Below are positions 7,061 to 14,429 of a stretch of DNA of 14,429 bases, one piece after another. A model generated the notes under the pieces. The model was given only the letters and a program-made list of their open reading frames with translations. It was not told where the DNA came from and did not search any database. Within the stretch, counting starts at the first letter, position 1; every line of letters starts with the position of its first letter. The DNA is from an uncultured Bacteroidota bacterium (lineage in GTDB: Bacteria > Bacteroidota > Bacteroidia > UBA7662), in NCBI GenBank assembly GCA_903908015.1, contig CAIVQI010000034.1:1-14429 (forward strand). The letters run 5' to 3'. Position numbers and translations under genes: made by a program.

Positions 7061-8149
7061 ATGCGGATACCCATTTATGTCTTCATCCTAACATGGACAT
7101 GGTCTTGCCAACCCGATGAACCGCCCGTGACCAAGGAATACCCCGAACCCACCCCCTACACTTGGATAGGCAAACCATTTTTTCCACCACCAATCCTACC
7201 AGCCAACAACCCACTTACCCTACAAGGGATTGAACTCGGTCGGCACCTATTCTACGAAAAGAAACTCAGTGGCGACAATACCCAATCCTGCGGGAGTTGT
7301 CATCGCCTCAATTATGCATTCAGCGACTCGCTCCTGCGCTACAGTAAGGGAATCGATGGAATAGAGGGAAACCGCAACAGCATGGCGTTGTTTAACCTCA
7401 CGTGGCACACCCGATTTTTCTGGGATGGAAGAACCGCAAGTCTTCGCGACCAAGTTCTATTGCCCATACAGGACCCCATCGAAATGCACCAAACACTTCC
7501 AGAGGCAGTCAGAAAAATATCAGAAACTCCTCAGTATAAGCCTTTGTTTGGTGCGGCTTTTCGGAGTGAGGAAGTGACCTCAGATCGGATTGCGCGTGCA
7601 CTCGAACAGTTCCTCTTGACCGTGGTATCGGGCGACAGCCGTTTCGATCGATTCCGGCAAAACCCAGTGGCCCATCCACTTACAGCATCTGAGCAGCGCG
7701 GCCTTGATTTGTTTATGCGCGAATACAGCGCACCATCAACTGGTAGGCCAAGAGGCGCCGACTGTTTTCACTGCCATGGCGGACACCTATTTCGTGTCGA
7801 TGCATTTTTTGACAATGGACTTGATGAACAACCCGCTACCGGATATGAGGCGGTAACGGGCTTTCCTTCCGACCGGGGGAAATTTAAAGCCACAAGCCTG
7901 CGCAATATCGCATTAACCGCACCTTATATGCATGATGGTCGTTTTTCAACTTTAGAGGAGGTGTTAGATCACTACAGCCATCAAATTAATAACAGCGCCA
8001 ATCTTGATCCGAACTTAAGGGTAGCCTATCAAACAGAGGGCGGGCTTAATCTATCGACCCAAGACAAACAAGACATCATTGCCTTTTTACACACATTAAC
8101 CGACTCATCCTTTATCAGCAACCCCACTTATCAACCTCCACTGGATTAA
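7061..8149 (+). CDS. Di-haem cytochrome c peroxidase / MauG-like lipoprotein, first copy
   Basis: A 362-residue exported di-haem enzyme of the bacterial cytochrome c peroxidase/MauG/MbnH superfamily, acting at the cell envelope. Haem sites are CGSCH (Cys77, Cys80, His81) and CFHCH (Cys235, Cys238, His239). The conserved Trp that carries electrons between the haems is present in FFWDGR (W121). TSLRNIALTAPYMHDGRFSTLEEVLDHY (about 278-305) is the C-terminal signature; M290 is a candidate axial ligand. MRIPIYVFILTWTWSC looks like a lipoprotein signal with Cys16, although the lipobox is imperfect. I chose ATG 7061 because it begins this signal; ATG 6998 would add 21 residues and is possible. Its partner is probably the MbnP protein two genes' space upstream or the second peroxidase, whose ATG overlaps its stop as TAATG. 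Whether it is a peroxidase or an MbnH-like Trp oxidase cannot be settled by reading. Confidence 0.92.
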   Translation: MRIPIYVFILTWTWSCQPDEPPVTKEYPEPTPYTWIGKPFFPPPILPANNPLTLQGIELGRHLFYEKKLSGDNTQSCGSCHRLNYAFSDSLLRYSKGIDGIEGNRNSMALFNLTWHTRFFWDGRTASLRDQVLLPIQDPIEMHQTLPEAVRKISETPQYKPLFGAAFRSEEVTSDRIARALEQFLLTVVSGDSRFDRFRQNPVAHPLTASEQRGLDLFMREYSAPSTGRPRGADCFHCHGGHLFRVDAFFDNGLDEQPATGYEAVTGFPSDRGKFKATSLRNIALTAPYMHDGRFSTLEEVLDHYSHQINNSANLDPNLRVAYQTEGGLNLSTQDKQDIIAFLHTLTDSSFISNPTYQPPLD

Positions 8150-9186
8150 TGGTTAGGAGGATTTTTGCCATTGGCTTTCCTCTGCTTATTCTTGGGGGAT
8201 GCGTCCTGAACACGGGAGAATGGCATCCAGCTGATCGCGTAAAAAACATCTCCGAGTCTTACCCCCTACCCGACAGCCTGCGGAACCCCAGTCCATTTGC
8301 CCGGTCCCAAATGACATTGGGGCAAAAATTGTTTTTTGATCCAAGGCTTTCGGCAGATGGCAGCATTTCCTGTGCCAGCTGTCATAAACCCCAGTTTGCA
8401 TTTGGAGATTCTGTGGCCCTCAGTCAAGGTAGGGGTGGCTATTCTACCCAACGCAACACGCCCCCATTATTCAATTTGTTCAGACAAAAGCGATTTTTTC
8501 GGGACGGAGGCGTGGCCCGCTTATCGGAGGTTGCACTTTCTTCCATGAATGAAGTACATGAGTTAAACCTCCCGATCGACACTCTGGTGCGGCGGCTGCG
8601 CACCATACCAGAATATGTGCGGGCATTCGAGCAAGTATACAACCGTCTTCCTGATCCATTTACAGTGACGCAAGCACTCATGCGTTATCAGTTGTCGCTG
8701 CTCTCTGCTTCGAGTCGATACGACCGATTTCGATACAACAACGACACCACGGCGCTCAACCCGGCCGCCATCCGAGGCATGCAGCTGTTTTTTTCCAATG
8801 CAACCCATTGCCGATCCTGCCATAATGGCCCCGATTTTTCCGATGGACTGTTTCATCGAAATGGAATGCCCGAGTTGGGGCGACCCGACACCGGTAGGGC
8901 ACGAATCAGTATGGATTGGGCTGACTATGCGCGATTTCGAACCCCATCGCTCAGAAACCTATCTTTCACCGCACCCTATATGCACGATGGTCGATACAAA
9001 ACCATCTTGGAGGTACTGAAACATTATAATCGGGCGTTGCCCAACCATATAACCAACAATCTGACCTCTGATCTTCCCCGAACAGAAAGGATTTTATCAT
9101 CGGCGGAACTTCAGGATCTCGCTGCCTTTTTAGAACATCTGAACGACAGTATTTTTGTGCAAACGCCGGCAAATCCTAATCTATAA
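8149..9186 (+). CDS. Di-haem cytochrome c peroxidase / MauG-like lipoprotein, second copy
   Basis: A 345-residue paralogue of the preceding protein. The signal peptide is MVRRIFAIGFPLLILGGC, a clear lipobox with Cys18. Haem sites are CASCH (Cys75, Cys78, His79) and CRSCH (Cys221, Cys224, His225). The C-terminal signature FRTPSLRNLSFTAPYMHDGRYKT is intact, with M278. The inter-haem position that is Trp in the first copy (FFWDGR) is Arg118 here (FFRDGG), so electron transfer between haems may differ or use another route. The start overlaps the upstream stop by one base (TAATG), a sign of coupled translation. The stop is 14 nt before rnpB and no separate terminator is seen, so the operon transcript may end at the rnpB terminator. 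The MbnP context makes an MbnH-like role possible for one of the two copies. Confidence 0.92.
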   Translation: MVRRIFAIGFPLLILGGCVLNTGEWHPADRVKNISESYPLPDSLRNPSPFARSQMTLGQKLFFDPRLSADGSISCASCHKPQFAFGDSVALSQGRGGYSTQRNTPPLFNLFRQKRFFRDGGVARLSEVALSSMNEVHELNLPIDTLVRRLRTIPEYVRAFEQVYNRLPDPFTVTQALMRYQLSLLSASSRYDRFRYNNDTTALNPAAIRGMQLFFSNATHCRSCHNGPDFSDGLFHRNGMPELGRPDTGRARISMDWADYARFRTPSLRNLSFTAPYMHDGRYKTILEVLKHYNRALPNHITNNLTSDLPRTERILSSAELQDLAAFLEHLNDSIFVQTPANPNL

Positions 9187-9188
9187 TC

Positions 9189-9196
9189 TATATTTG
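9189..9196 (+). promoter_or_regulatory. -7 promoter element for rnpB (TATATTTG)
   Basis: An exact TAnnTTTG match that ends five bases before the first paired base of RNase P RNA helix P1 (G9201), which is where transcription would be expected to start. It begins three bases after the peroxidase stop codon. No convincing -33 TTTG box is found at standard spacing; a TTTG at 9154-9157 is too far away. Confidence 0.6.
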
Positions 9197-9200
9197 CCAT

Positions 9201-9521
9201 GCAGTCGGCTCTGTCGCTCCGCCCCTCGTGGGCGGGGAGGAAAGTCCGGACAACACAGAGCACCAGGCACCGGAAACCGGTGGTCGGGGTAACCCGGCAG
9301 AACGTGCCACAGAAAATAACCGCCCTACGGGGTAAGGGTGAAAATGTGGGGTAAGGGCCCACAGTTCACATGAGCAATTGTGTGAACGGGTAAACCTCCT
9401 GGGTTGCAAGGCCATGTAAACCGATCATGATGCTGCTCGCATCGTTCGGAGGGTAGGCCGCTCAGATAAATGACAGAGGCTCCACGCTAGTGGATGCACA
9501 GAATCCGGCTTACAAGACTGC
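9201..9521 (+). ncRNA. rnpB: RNase P RNA, class A
   Basis: The catalytic RNA of ribonuclease P, which removes the 5' leader of precursor tRNAs. Universally conserved blocks are present in order: gaggaaagtccggaca (9237-9252), acagaaaataaccgcc (9309-9324), ggtaagggtgaaa (about 9331-9344), the gataaatgacag region (about 9465-9476), and acagaatccggcttaca (9498-9514). The ends are set by helix P1, GCAGTC 9201-9206 pairing with GACTGC 9516-9521. The roughly 320-nt length fits a bacterial type A RNA. It sits directly between the peroxidase operon and a response-regulator gene, with its own promoter element and terminator. Confidence 0.97.
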
Positions 9522-9550
9522 CCGGGCCCGCGTGGGCCCGGATTTTTTTT
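9522..9550 (+). terminator. Intrinsic terminator of rnpB
   Basis: A perfect 8-bp GC stem, CCGGGCCC (9522-9529) with GGGCCCGG (9534-9541), closes a 4-nt GCGT loop and is followed by A and eight T residues (9543-9550). It directly follows helix P1 of RNase P RNA. It probably also ends any read-through from the mbnP/peroxidase operon. Confidence 0.95.
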
Positions 9551-9566
9551 ATGCTCAGTAGGCGTA

Positions 9567-9581
9567 TTATGAAAATCATAA
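9567..9581. repeat. 15-bp palindrome upstream of the sigma-54 regulator gene
   Basis: TTATGA-aaa-TCATAA is a perfect inverted repeat with 6-bp arms and a 3-bp centre, 45 bp before the start codon. It has no T-run and weak stems, so a protein-binding site is likelier than a terminator. A weak -7-like TATTTTAG (9607-9614) lies between it and the gene. No function is shown. Confidence 0.35.
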
Positions 9582-9625
9582 GATGACCATCAAAATAATT
9601 TTCCCCTATTTTAGCCTTCTTTCTT

Positions 9626-11032
9626 ATGCCATCCATCCTGATCATCGACGACGAACGCAGTGTGCGGTCCAGTTTGGCCGAGACCCTAAGCCTCGAGGGC
9701 TATGAGGTAGAGCAAGCATCAGATGGACTCATCGGTTGGGAATTGATCAATCAGGGACAATTCGACCTGATTTTTAGCGACATCAAAATGCCGCGCATGG
9801 ATGGCATGGAGCTTCTTGCCCGCGTGCAGGAGTCGCGTCCTGAGCTTCCCATCATTATGATATCGGGACATGGAACAGAGGAACTGGCAATAGAGGCTAC
9901 ACGCCTCGGTGCATTCGACTTTATACATAAACCACCCGATCTCAACCGCCTGCTGATTACTGTCCGTAATGCACTGGAACGAAAGAAACTGGTGGTTGAA
10001 ACCAAGAGTCTTAAGGAAAAAGTAGCCAAAAACCAGGAAATAATAGGTGATAGCGAGTCGATCCGCCGAATAAAAAGCACCATCGAACGTGTGGCGCCCA
10101 CAGATGCCCGAATACTGATTACGGGAGAAAATGGAACCGGGAAAGAACTTGTAGCGCGCTGGATTCATGAGAAAAGTGCCCGTCGCAAAGGCCCCATGAT
10201 TGAAGTCAATTGTGCTGCCATCCCTTCAGAATTAATCGAAAGCGAGTTATTCGGACATGAAAAAGGCGCATTTACCTCAGCCATTAAGCAAAGGATCGGC
10301 AAATTTGAACAAGCCCATGGAGGCACCCTCTTTTTGGATGAAATTGGCGATATGCCGCTCGAAGCTCAGGCCAAAATGTTGCGGGCCCTCCAAGAAAATC
10401 GAATTACACGGGTTGGAGGCGAAAAAGACATTTCAATTGATGTGCGCGTTGTTGCGGCAACCAACAAAGATTTACTCGCAGAAATTGAATCGCGTAAGTT
10501 TAGACTCGATTTGTACCACCGACTAAGTGTTATTCTCATCCATGTACCCAATCTGGGTGAGCGGCGCGAGGATATCCCCAACCTCACCTTGCGTTTCGCT
10601 GAAGAAATCTGTGCATCCTATGGAATGGCCACCAAAAAATTCGCGCCAGATGCATTGCAAGCCCTGAGTGCGCTTCGCTGGACAGGAAATATTCGTGAAT
10701 TACATAATGTGGTGGAGCGATTGGTCATACTCTGTGGCCACAACATCCGAAAAGATGACATCCTCTCGCATGCGCATCCCAGTCAACTTGAACAATCCTT
10801 GCCTTCCACTCAAATCATCGCATCAAACCCCTTAGACCCTGCCCTATTCGATGATTTCCAGGCATTCAAGGAGGAGGCCGAAAAAATATTTATTGTGCAC
10901 AAACTCCAGCAATTCGATTGGAACATGAGTCGAACTGCCGAACATATTGGCATACAGCGTGGACACCTCTATAATAAGCTTGAAAAGTATGGATTGCGGA
11001 GGGGTCAAGAAAACGAAGAAGGATACCTTTAG
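9626..11032 (+). CDS. Sigma-54-dependent response regulator, NtrC/AtoC family
   Basis: A 468-residue enhancer-binding activator in three parts. The receiver domain (1 to about 118) has acidic pocket D8/D9, phospho-acceptor D52 in FSDIKMP, S80 and K102. The AAA+ domain (about 137-370) has Walker A GENGTGKE (167-174), the sigma-54 contact loop, and Walker B GGTLFLDE (D238/E239). The Fis-type helix-turn-helix near the C-terminus is RTAEHIGIQRGHLYNKLEKYGL (about 433-455). It would hydrolyse ATP to open sigma-54 promoters once phosphorylated. The contact loop reads GAFTSA (214-219) instead of the usual GAFTGA. No histidine kinase is adjacent, so its signal is unknown. It follows rnpB and converges with recG, with 40 nt between them and no terminator seen. 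Confidence 0.95.
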   Translation: MPSILIIDDERSVRSSLAETLSLEGYEVEQASDGLIGWELINQGQFDLIFSDIKMPRMDGMELLARVQESRPELPIIMISGHGTEELAIEATRLGAFDFIHKPPDLNRLLITVRNALERKKLVVETKSLKEKVAKNQEIIGDSESIRRIKSTIERVAPTDARILITGENGTGKELVARWIHEKSARRKGPMIEVNCAAIPSELIESELFGHEKGAFTSAIKQRIGKFEQAHGGTLFLDEIGDMPLEAQAKMLRALQENRITRVGGEKDISIDVRVVAATNKDLLAEIESRKFRLDLYHRLSVILIHVPNLGERREDIPNLTLRFAEEICASYGMATKKFAPDALQALSALRWTGNIRELHNVVERLVILCGHNIRKDDILSHAHPSQLEQSLPSTQIIASNPLDPALFDDFQAFKEEAEKIFIVHKLQQFDWNMSRTAEHIGIQRGHLYNKLEKYGLRRGQENEEGYL

Positions 11033-11072
11033 ATGCCAAAATTGATGCGAACTTCTACCATCAGGATCACAC

Positions 11073-13184
11073 TCAGCTGATTTCTCCCCAGTTTTTGTGA
11101 CGACTTTTTTGGGCCTGATAGCCCATCAACAGTAAGCTCAGTGGGGGCTTCGAATAATCGGAATATTGCGATAGCAATTGCTCTACAGCTCGCCGGGTTT
11201 CGGCAATGAGCACCTCATCGGTTCTGAGGTCAGCCAATGAAAGATCCAACATTCCGCTTTGTTGCGTGCCCGTGAGATCCCCTGGTCCACGGAGCTGAAG
11301 GTCAATTTCTGCAATTTTAAAACCATCTGTTGTGGAGCAAAGAGCCTCAATTCTTCGAATAGACTCTCCTTTTGGCTCGTTGGCGGTCATGAGCAAACAA
11401 TAGGATTGTTCAGCACCACGACCTACCCTACCACGCAATTGATGCAATTGCGACAGCCCAAAGCGTTCAGCATTCTCCACCAGCATGACACTGGCATTCG
11501 GCACATTGACGCCCACCTCAATGACGGTAGTGGCCACCATGATGTTGGTTTTTCCTGCTGCGAACCGCTGCATCTCCATTTGCTTATCATCGGGCTTCAT
11601 ACGTCCGTGAACAATACTCACCTGGTAATCGGGAACAGGAAAAGCCCGGCTCACAGACTCATATCCATCCATCAGATACTTCATCTGCTCATCGTCGCCC
11701 TCCTCAATCATGGGGTAAACGATGTAAATTTGTCGTCCCAATGCAATTTGTTCACGTAAAAATTGAAAAACTGACAGGCGCTGACGATCCAGCACATGTC
11801 GGGTCATGATAGGCCTTCGGCCCGCCGGCAGTTCATCGATCACTGACAGGTCCAAGTCACCATATTGGGTCATGGCCAATGTTCGAGGAATTGGGGTAGC
11901 CGTCATCACCAAAACGTGGGGTGGAGGATTATTTTTGGCCCATAAGGCAGCGCGCTGAGCCACACCAAAGCGATGCTGTTCATCGATGATGGCCAATCCC
12001 AACTGAGCAAAGACCACAGGTGGCTCGATCAATGCGTGTGTGCCTACCAAAATATGGATCTCACCTGCTTGAAGATCCTGTAACAAGGCCCTTCGTTCTT
12101 TCGCCCGCACATTTCCAGTGAGCAGCGCAACGCGAACAGGCATATTCCGCACAAGTTCACTGATTGATTGCTCGTGTTGAACTGCCAACACCTCCGTGGG
12201 TGCCATCAGGCACGCCTGAAATCCATTATCGATGGCCAGGAGCATGGCCATGAGGGCTACAATCGTCTTACCACTGCCTACATCACCTTGCAACAAACGA
12301 TTCATCTGCCTGCCAGTGCCCATGTCCGATCTAATCTCTCTGATCACCCGTTTTTGCGCTTCGGTCAAACTAAAAGGAAGATGATGGGTATAAAAACTGT
12401 TCACCATCTCGCCAACAAGACCAAAACGATGTCCGCGACTACCTGATTGTCGCTTGATTTTATTGTGGACCAACCCAAACTGGAGGTAGAACAGTTCATC
12501 GAATTTGAGTCGGTGCCGCGATTCGAAAGCCTCTCGCTCCGATTGAGGGTGATGTATGCCCCACATAGCTTTTTGTCGCTCCAACAGCCGATGGTGGGCA
12601 CGAATCTCCGAAGGCAAATAATCCGAAACACCGGCATGTGCTTTTTCTAAAACAAAGCGCGTGGTTTGAGAAAAAAAACGCGATTCTATCCGGTTTTTTC
12701 TGAGCTTTTCGGTGCCTGGATACACTGGGTAGAGCGACAGACCCGCGCCCTGCTCCAGAAAACGATCACGCGGCGTGATCTCCGGATGGGGCATCGAAAG
12801 TTCGTCGCGGTAGGCTACTGGCCGCCCAAAAACTACGTACTCCTGACCCAATTTCAACAGGCCAAAGAGCCGATCAATTCCCTGAAACCAAACCAGGGGA
12901 ATCTCACCCGTACCATCATTGAGCCATGCAGTCAGGCGCTGCCCACGACCAGTGCCACTGTGCACAACATCCCTCAACCGCCCACAGAGCTGTACCATTC
13001 CTAATTGTACATGTACTTCAGAAATTTTTTGGAATGTGCGCCGGTCAATGTATCGAAAAGGAAAATGATAGAGCACATCCTCCCAGGTGTGTATGTCCAA
13101 TTCCCTGGCCAATAGCGCGGCACGGGCGGCGCCCACCCCTTTGATGAATTCCGTTGATTGTTGCAGGAGTCGGTGCGCGTCCAT
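11073..13184 (-). CDS. recG: ATP-dependent DNA helicase RecG
   Basis: A 703-residue superfamily 2 helicase that reverses stalled forks and migrates branched DNA. The N-terminal wedge/OB domain includes IKGVGAARAALL (about 14-25) and GRLRDVVHSGTGRGQRLTAWLNDGTG near 70-93. The helicase core has Walker A GDVGSGKT (300-307), DEQH box (401-404), MTATPIPRTLAMT near 427-439, and motif VI QLRGRVGRG (582-590). Length matches the family (693 in E. coli). ATG 13184 is preferred because the family normally begins shortly before the KGVG motif, and it starts 12 nt after the gldD stop; an ATG at 13220 would overlap gldD by 25 nt. It is probably co-transcribed with gldE and gldD. Confidence 0.96.
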   Translation of the reverse strand: MDAHRLLQQSTEFIKGVGAARAALLARELDIHTWEDVLYHFPFRYIDRRTFQKISEVHVQLGMVQLCGRLRDVVHSGTGRGQRLTAWLNDGTGEIPLVWFQGIDRLFGLLKLGQEYVVFGRPVAYRDELSMPHPEITPRDRFLEQGAGLSLYPVYPGTEKLRKNRIESRFFSQTTRFVLEKAHAGVSDYLPSEIRAHHRLLERQKAMWGIHHPQSEREAFESRHRLKFDELFYLQFGLVHNKIKRQSGSRGHRFGLVGEMVNSFYTHHLPFSLTEAQKRVIREIRSDMGTGRQMNRLLQGDVGSGKTIVALMAMLLAIDNGFQACLMAPTEVLAVQHEQSISELVRNMPVRVALLTGNVRAKERRALLQDLQAGEIHILVGTHALIEPPVVFAQLGLAIIDEQHRFGVAQRAALWAKNNPPPHVLVMTATPIPRTLAMTQYGDLDLSVIDELPAGRRPIMTRHVLDRQRLSVFQFLREQIALGRQIYIVYPMIEEGDDEQMKYLMDGYESVSRAFPVPDYQVSIVHGRMKPDDKQMEMQRFAAGKTNIMVATTVIEVGVNVPNASVMLVENAERFGLSQLHQLRGRVGRGAEQSYCLLMTANEPKGESIRRIEALCSTTDGFKIAEIDLQLRGPGDLTGTQQSGMLDLSLADLRTDEVLIAETRRAVEQLLSQYSDYSKPPLSLLLMGYQAQKSRHKNWGEIS

Positions 13185-13195
13185 GCCCTTGAGGT

Positions 13196-13810
13196 TTACT
13201 GCTTCCCGGTATCTGTCCAACGGATCCCTGTTGCCAGTCGCTCCATTTCACCCAGCATATAATCCACCACAGGTGCCATACTATCGGGATTCGGGGTAGC
13301 ATCGAAATAGAGTGCAGCCCTAAGGAAATGCCGTGAACTATCCGTCACATAAAACTGAGAATTACTGGCAGAATGTCCGGATAAACGATAAAAAAGTCCA
13401 TATACCCCCCGGTCACCGAAAGTCAATGGGTCTTCCAAAATCTCACTGGCCCGTATGGTGTGCTTAAAAACCAATTCTTGAGATCCTTTGATGCAGTCGC
13501 CCAGGGTCTTTCGACTCTCCAAAGGAACATAAGTAAAGTGTACACTGGCACGGATACTTGGGTAGTGGAGGTCGACCCAACAGGCAGTACCACTTTTTCC
13601 TTTCGGGTAACTCAATACCGCTGCTTGGTTGACGCGAATTTCGAATGGACAATCTAAAGGCGTGGAGACAGAAAAAGTATCAGGCAAATTTAACCGATGA
13701 AAAGCGTATGGTCTTGGCATGGGCTGTTCGCGCAGACATCCCATGCATGCTCCAAGAGTGAGTATGAAAAAGAGGTGAATTCCCCTGAAAATGAATGCAG
13801 TCCTATTCAT
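13196..13810 (-). CDS. gldD: Gliding motility lipoprotein GldD
   Basis: A 204-residue envelope lipoprotein of Bacteroidota. The signal peptide ends at the lipobox LGAC (Cys22), with a second Cys at 25. The mature protein shows the GldD pattern: CPFEIRVNQAAVLSYPKG, CWVDLHYPSIRASVHFTYVPL (about 81-101), VYGLFYRLSGHSASNSQFYVTDSSRHFLRAALYFDATPNPDS and a Met/Leu-rich C-terminal helix. In Flavobacterium johnsoniae GldD is required for gliding; its biochemical role is unknown. Its ATG overlaps the gldE stop by 8 nt, and recG follows 12 nt after its stop. Presence of gldD does not prove gliding, since the gene also occurs in non-gliding Bacteroidota. Confidence 0.92.
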   Translation of the reverse strand: MNRTAFIFRGIHLFFILTLGACMGCLREQPMPRPYAFHRLNLPDTFSVSTPLDCPFEIRVNQAAVLSYPKGKSGTACWVDLHYPSIRASVHFTYVPLESRKTLGDCIKGSQELVFKHTIRASEILEDPLTFGDRGVYGLFYRLSGHSASNSQFYVTDSSRHFLRAALYFDATPNPDSMAPVVDYMLGEMERLATGIRWTDTGKQ

Positions 13811-14429
13811 TCCTTAATGGGTTAGCCGGTCCAGTACCATCTTCCATTTTCCTGACCTCAACTTTGCGAATCCTGCGGTCGTCTGATTCCAAAACCTCAA
13901 GCAATAGACTTTTGCAGCAAACCACCTCACCCGCAACGGGTATTTTTCCGGCCAGCTCCAAGATCAATCCGGCAACCGAATCTGCCCGCTCTTGAAATTC
14001 CCTTAAATCATCAAAAATCCCATCACCCACGCGGATCAAATCCTGGATGAGGGTTTGGCCATCACAACGGATGGCCGATTCGTTGATGCTGATGATTCCA
14101 CTACTTTCGGCTTCGTCAAATTCATCGTGTATTTCTCCCACAATTTGCTCCAGAACATCCTCTAAGGTAATGAGCCCTGAACAACCCCCAAATTCATCCA
14201 CCACCAAAGCCAAATGCATGTGGCGGTCTTGAAAATCTCGAAACAAATCATCGATGCGTTTTTTTTCGGGAACGAAAAATGGCGTGCGCAACAGATTTGT
14301 CCATTGAGGCGCATCATCCCTGTCGTGGTAGGGCAATAAATCTTTCAAATACAAAATTCCCACCACTTCATCCAATGAGTCCTTATAGACAGGCACCCGT
14401 GAATAACCCCAGTCACGGACTTGCTCGCG
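13803..14429 (-). CDS. gldE: Gliding motility protein GldE, CBS/CorC domains (5' partial)
   Basis: The frame is open to the right edge; the visible 208 residues are the C-terminal part. They start inside a CBS domain (GYSRVPVYKDSLDEVVGILYLKDLL) and continue through the second CBS motif (HLALVVDEFGGCSGLITLEDVLEQIVGEI). A CorC/HlyC transporter-associated domain follows (about 110-205). The N-terminal membrane (DUF21-type) part lies outside the window. This is the CNNM/CorC hemolysin-like family; pairing with gldD marks it as gldE, a membrane protein that can suppress gldB defects in F. johnsoniae. The GTG at 14394-14396 is internal, not a start, because the frame upstream encodes family-typical REQVRDWGYSR. 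Confidence 0.9.
   Translation of the reverse strand, partial: REQVRDWGYSRVPVYKDSLDEVVGILYLKDLLPYHDRDDAPQWTNLLRTPFFVPEKKRIDDLFRDFQDRHMHLALVVDEFGGCSGLITLEDVLEQIVGEIHDEFDEAESSGIISINESAIRCDGQTLIQDLIRVGDGIFDDLREFQERADSVAGLILELAGKIPVAGEVVCCKSLLLEVLESDDRRIRKVEVRKMEDGTGPANPLRNE

Noticed and set aside
11033..11072. A bidirectional terminator between the converging regulator and recG genes
   Set aside because: No stem of useful length followed by a T-run was seen on either strand in these 40 bases.
11259..11759. A 166-codon plus-strand open frame opposite recG
   Set aside because: It is the reverse of the recG helicase motifs VI to III region and has no independent coding evidence.

Overview
The window looks like a chromosomal segment of a Bacteroidota bacterium of moderate GC content. 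The evidence is a gldE-gldD gliding-motility gene pair, an MbnP-type lipoprotein next to MauG-like peroxidases, two exact matches to the Bacteroidota -7 promoter element (TAnnTTTG), and almost no Shine-Dalgarno-like sites. I cannot name a genus.

Layout. (1) 1-415, plus strand: the tail of an unidentified gene, then a small single-domain rhodanese. (2) 438-5581, minus strand: a compact DNA-damage-type operon of a LexA-like self-cleaving repressor (XRE HTH + S24 peptidase), then a short error-prone DnaE, then a Y-family DNA polymerase IV. The genes are 12 nt apart and then overlap by 4 nt. (3) 5582-5686: a shared divergent control region with an imperfect tandem repeat that is a good operator candidate. 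(4) 5687-9186, plus strand: an unidentified acidic protein, an MbnP-family lipoprotein, and two tandem di-haem cytochrome c peroxidase/MauG-like lipoproteins. The stretch after mbnP is a nearly G-free array with a 61-bp period. (5) 9201-9550: class A RNase P RNA with its own -7 element and a strong intrinsic terminator. (6) 9626-11032, plus strand: a sigma-54-dependent response regulator with no adjacent kinase. (7) 11073-14429, minus strand: gldE (partial), gldD and recG, head to tail.

How the genes work together. The repressor-dnaE-dinB cassette is best read as an SOS-type mutagenic repair unit. RecA-stimulated cleavage of the repressor would release both polymerases; recG, a fork-rescue helicase, lies in the same window but in a separate operon. 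The mbnP block suggests envelope redox or copper chemistry in which a di-haem enzyme modifies or serves MbnP. The second peroxidase carries Arg where the first has the conserved inter-haem Trp, which suggests the two copies have diverged in function.

The most unusual sequence-level features are three. A 31-bp-period tandem duplication sits exactly at the dnaE/dinB junction and is read in two frames. The 61-bp, G-depleted array contains the mbnP stop codon. The tandem repeat upstream of the repressor is the third.
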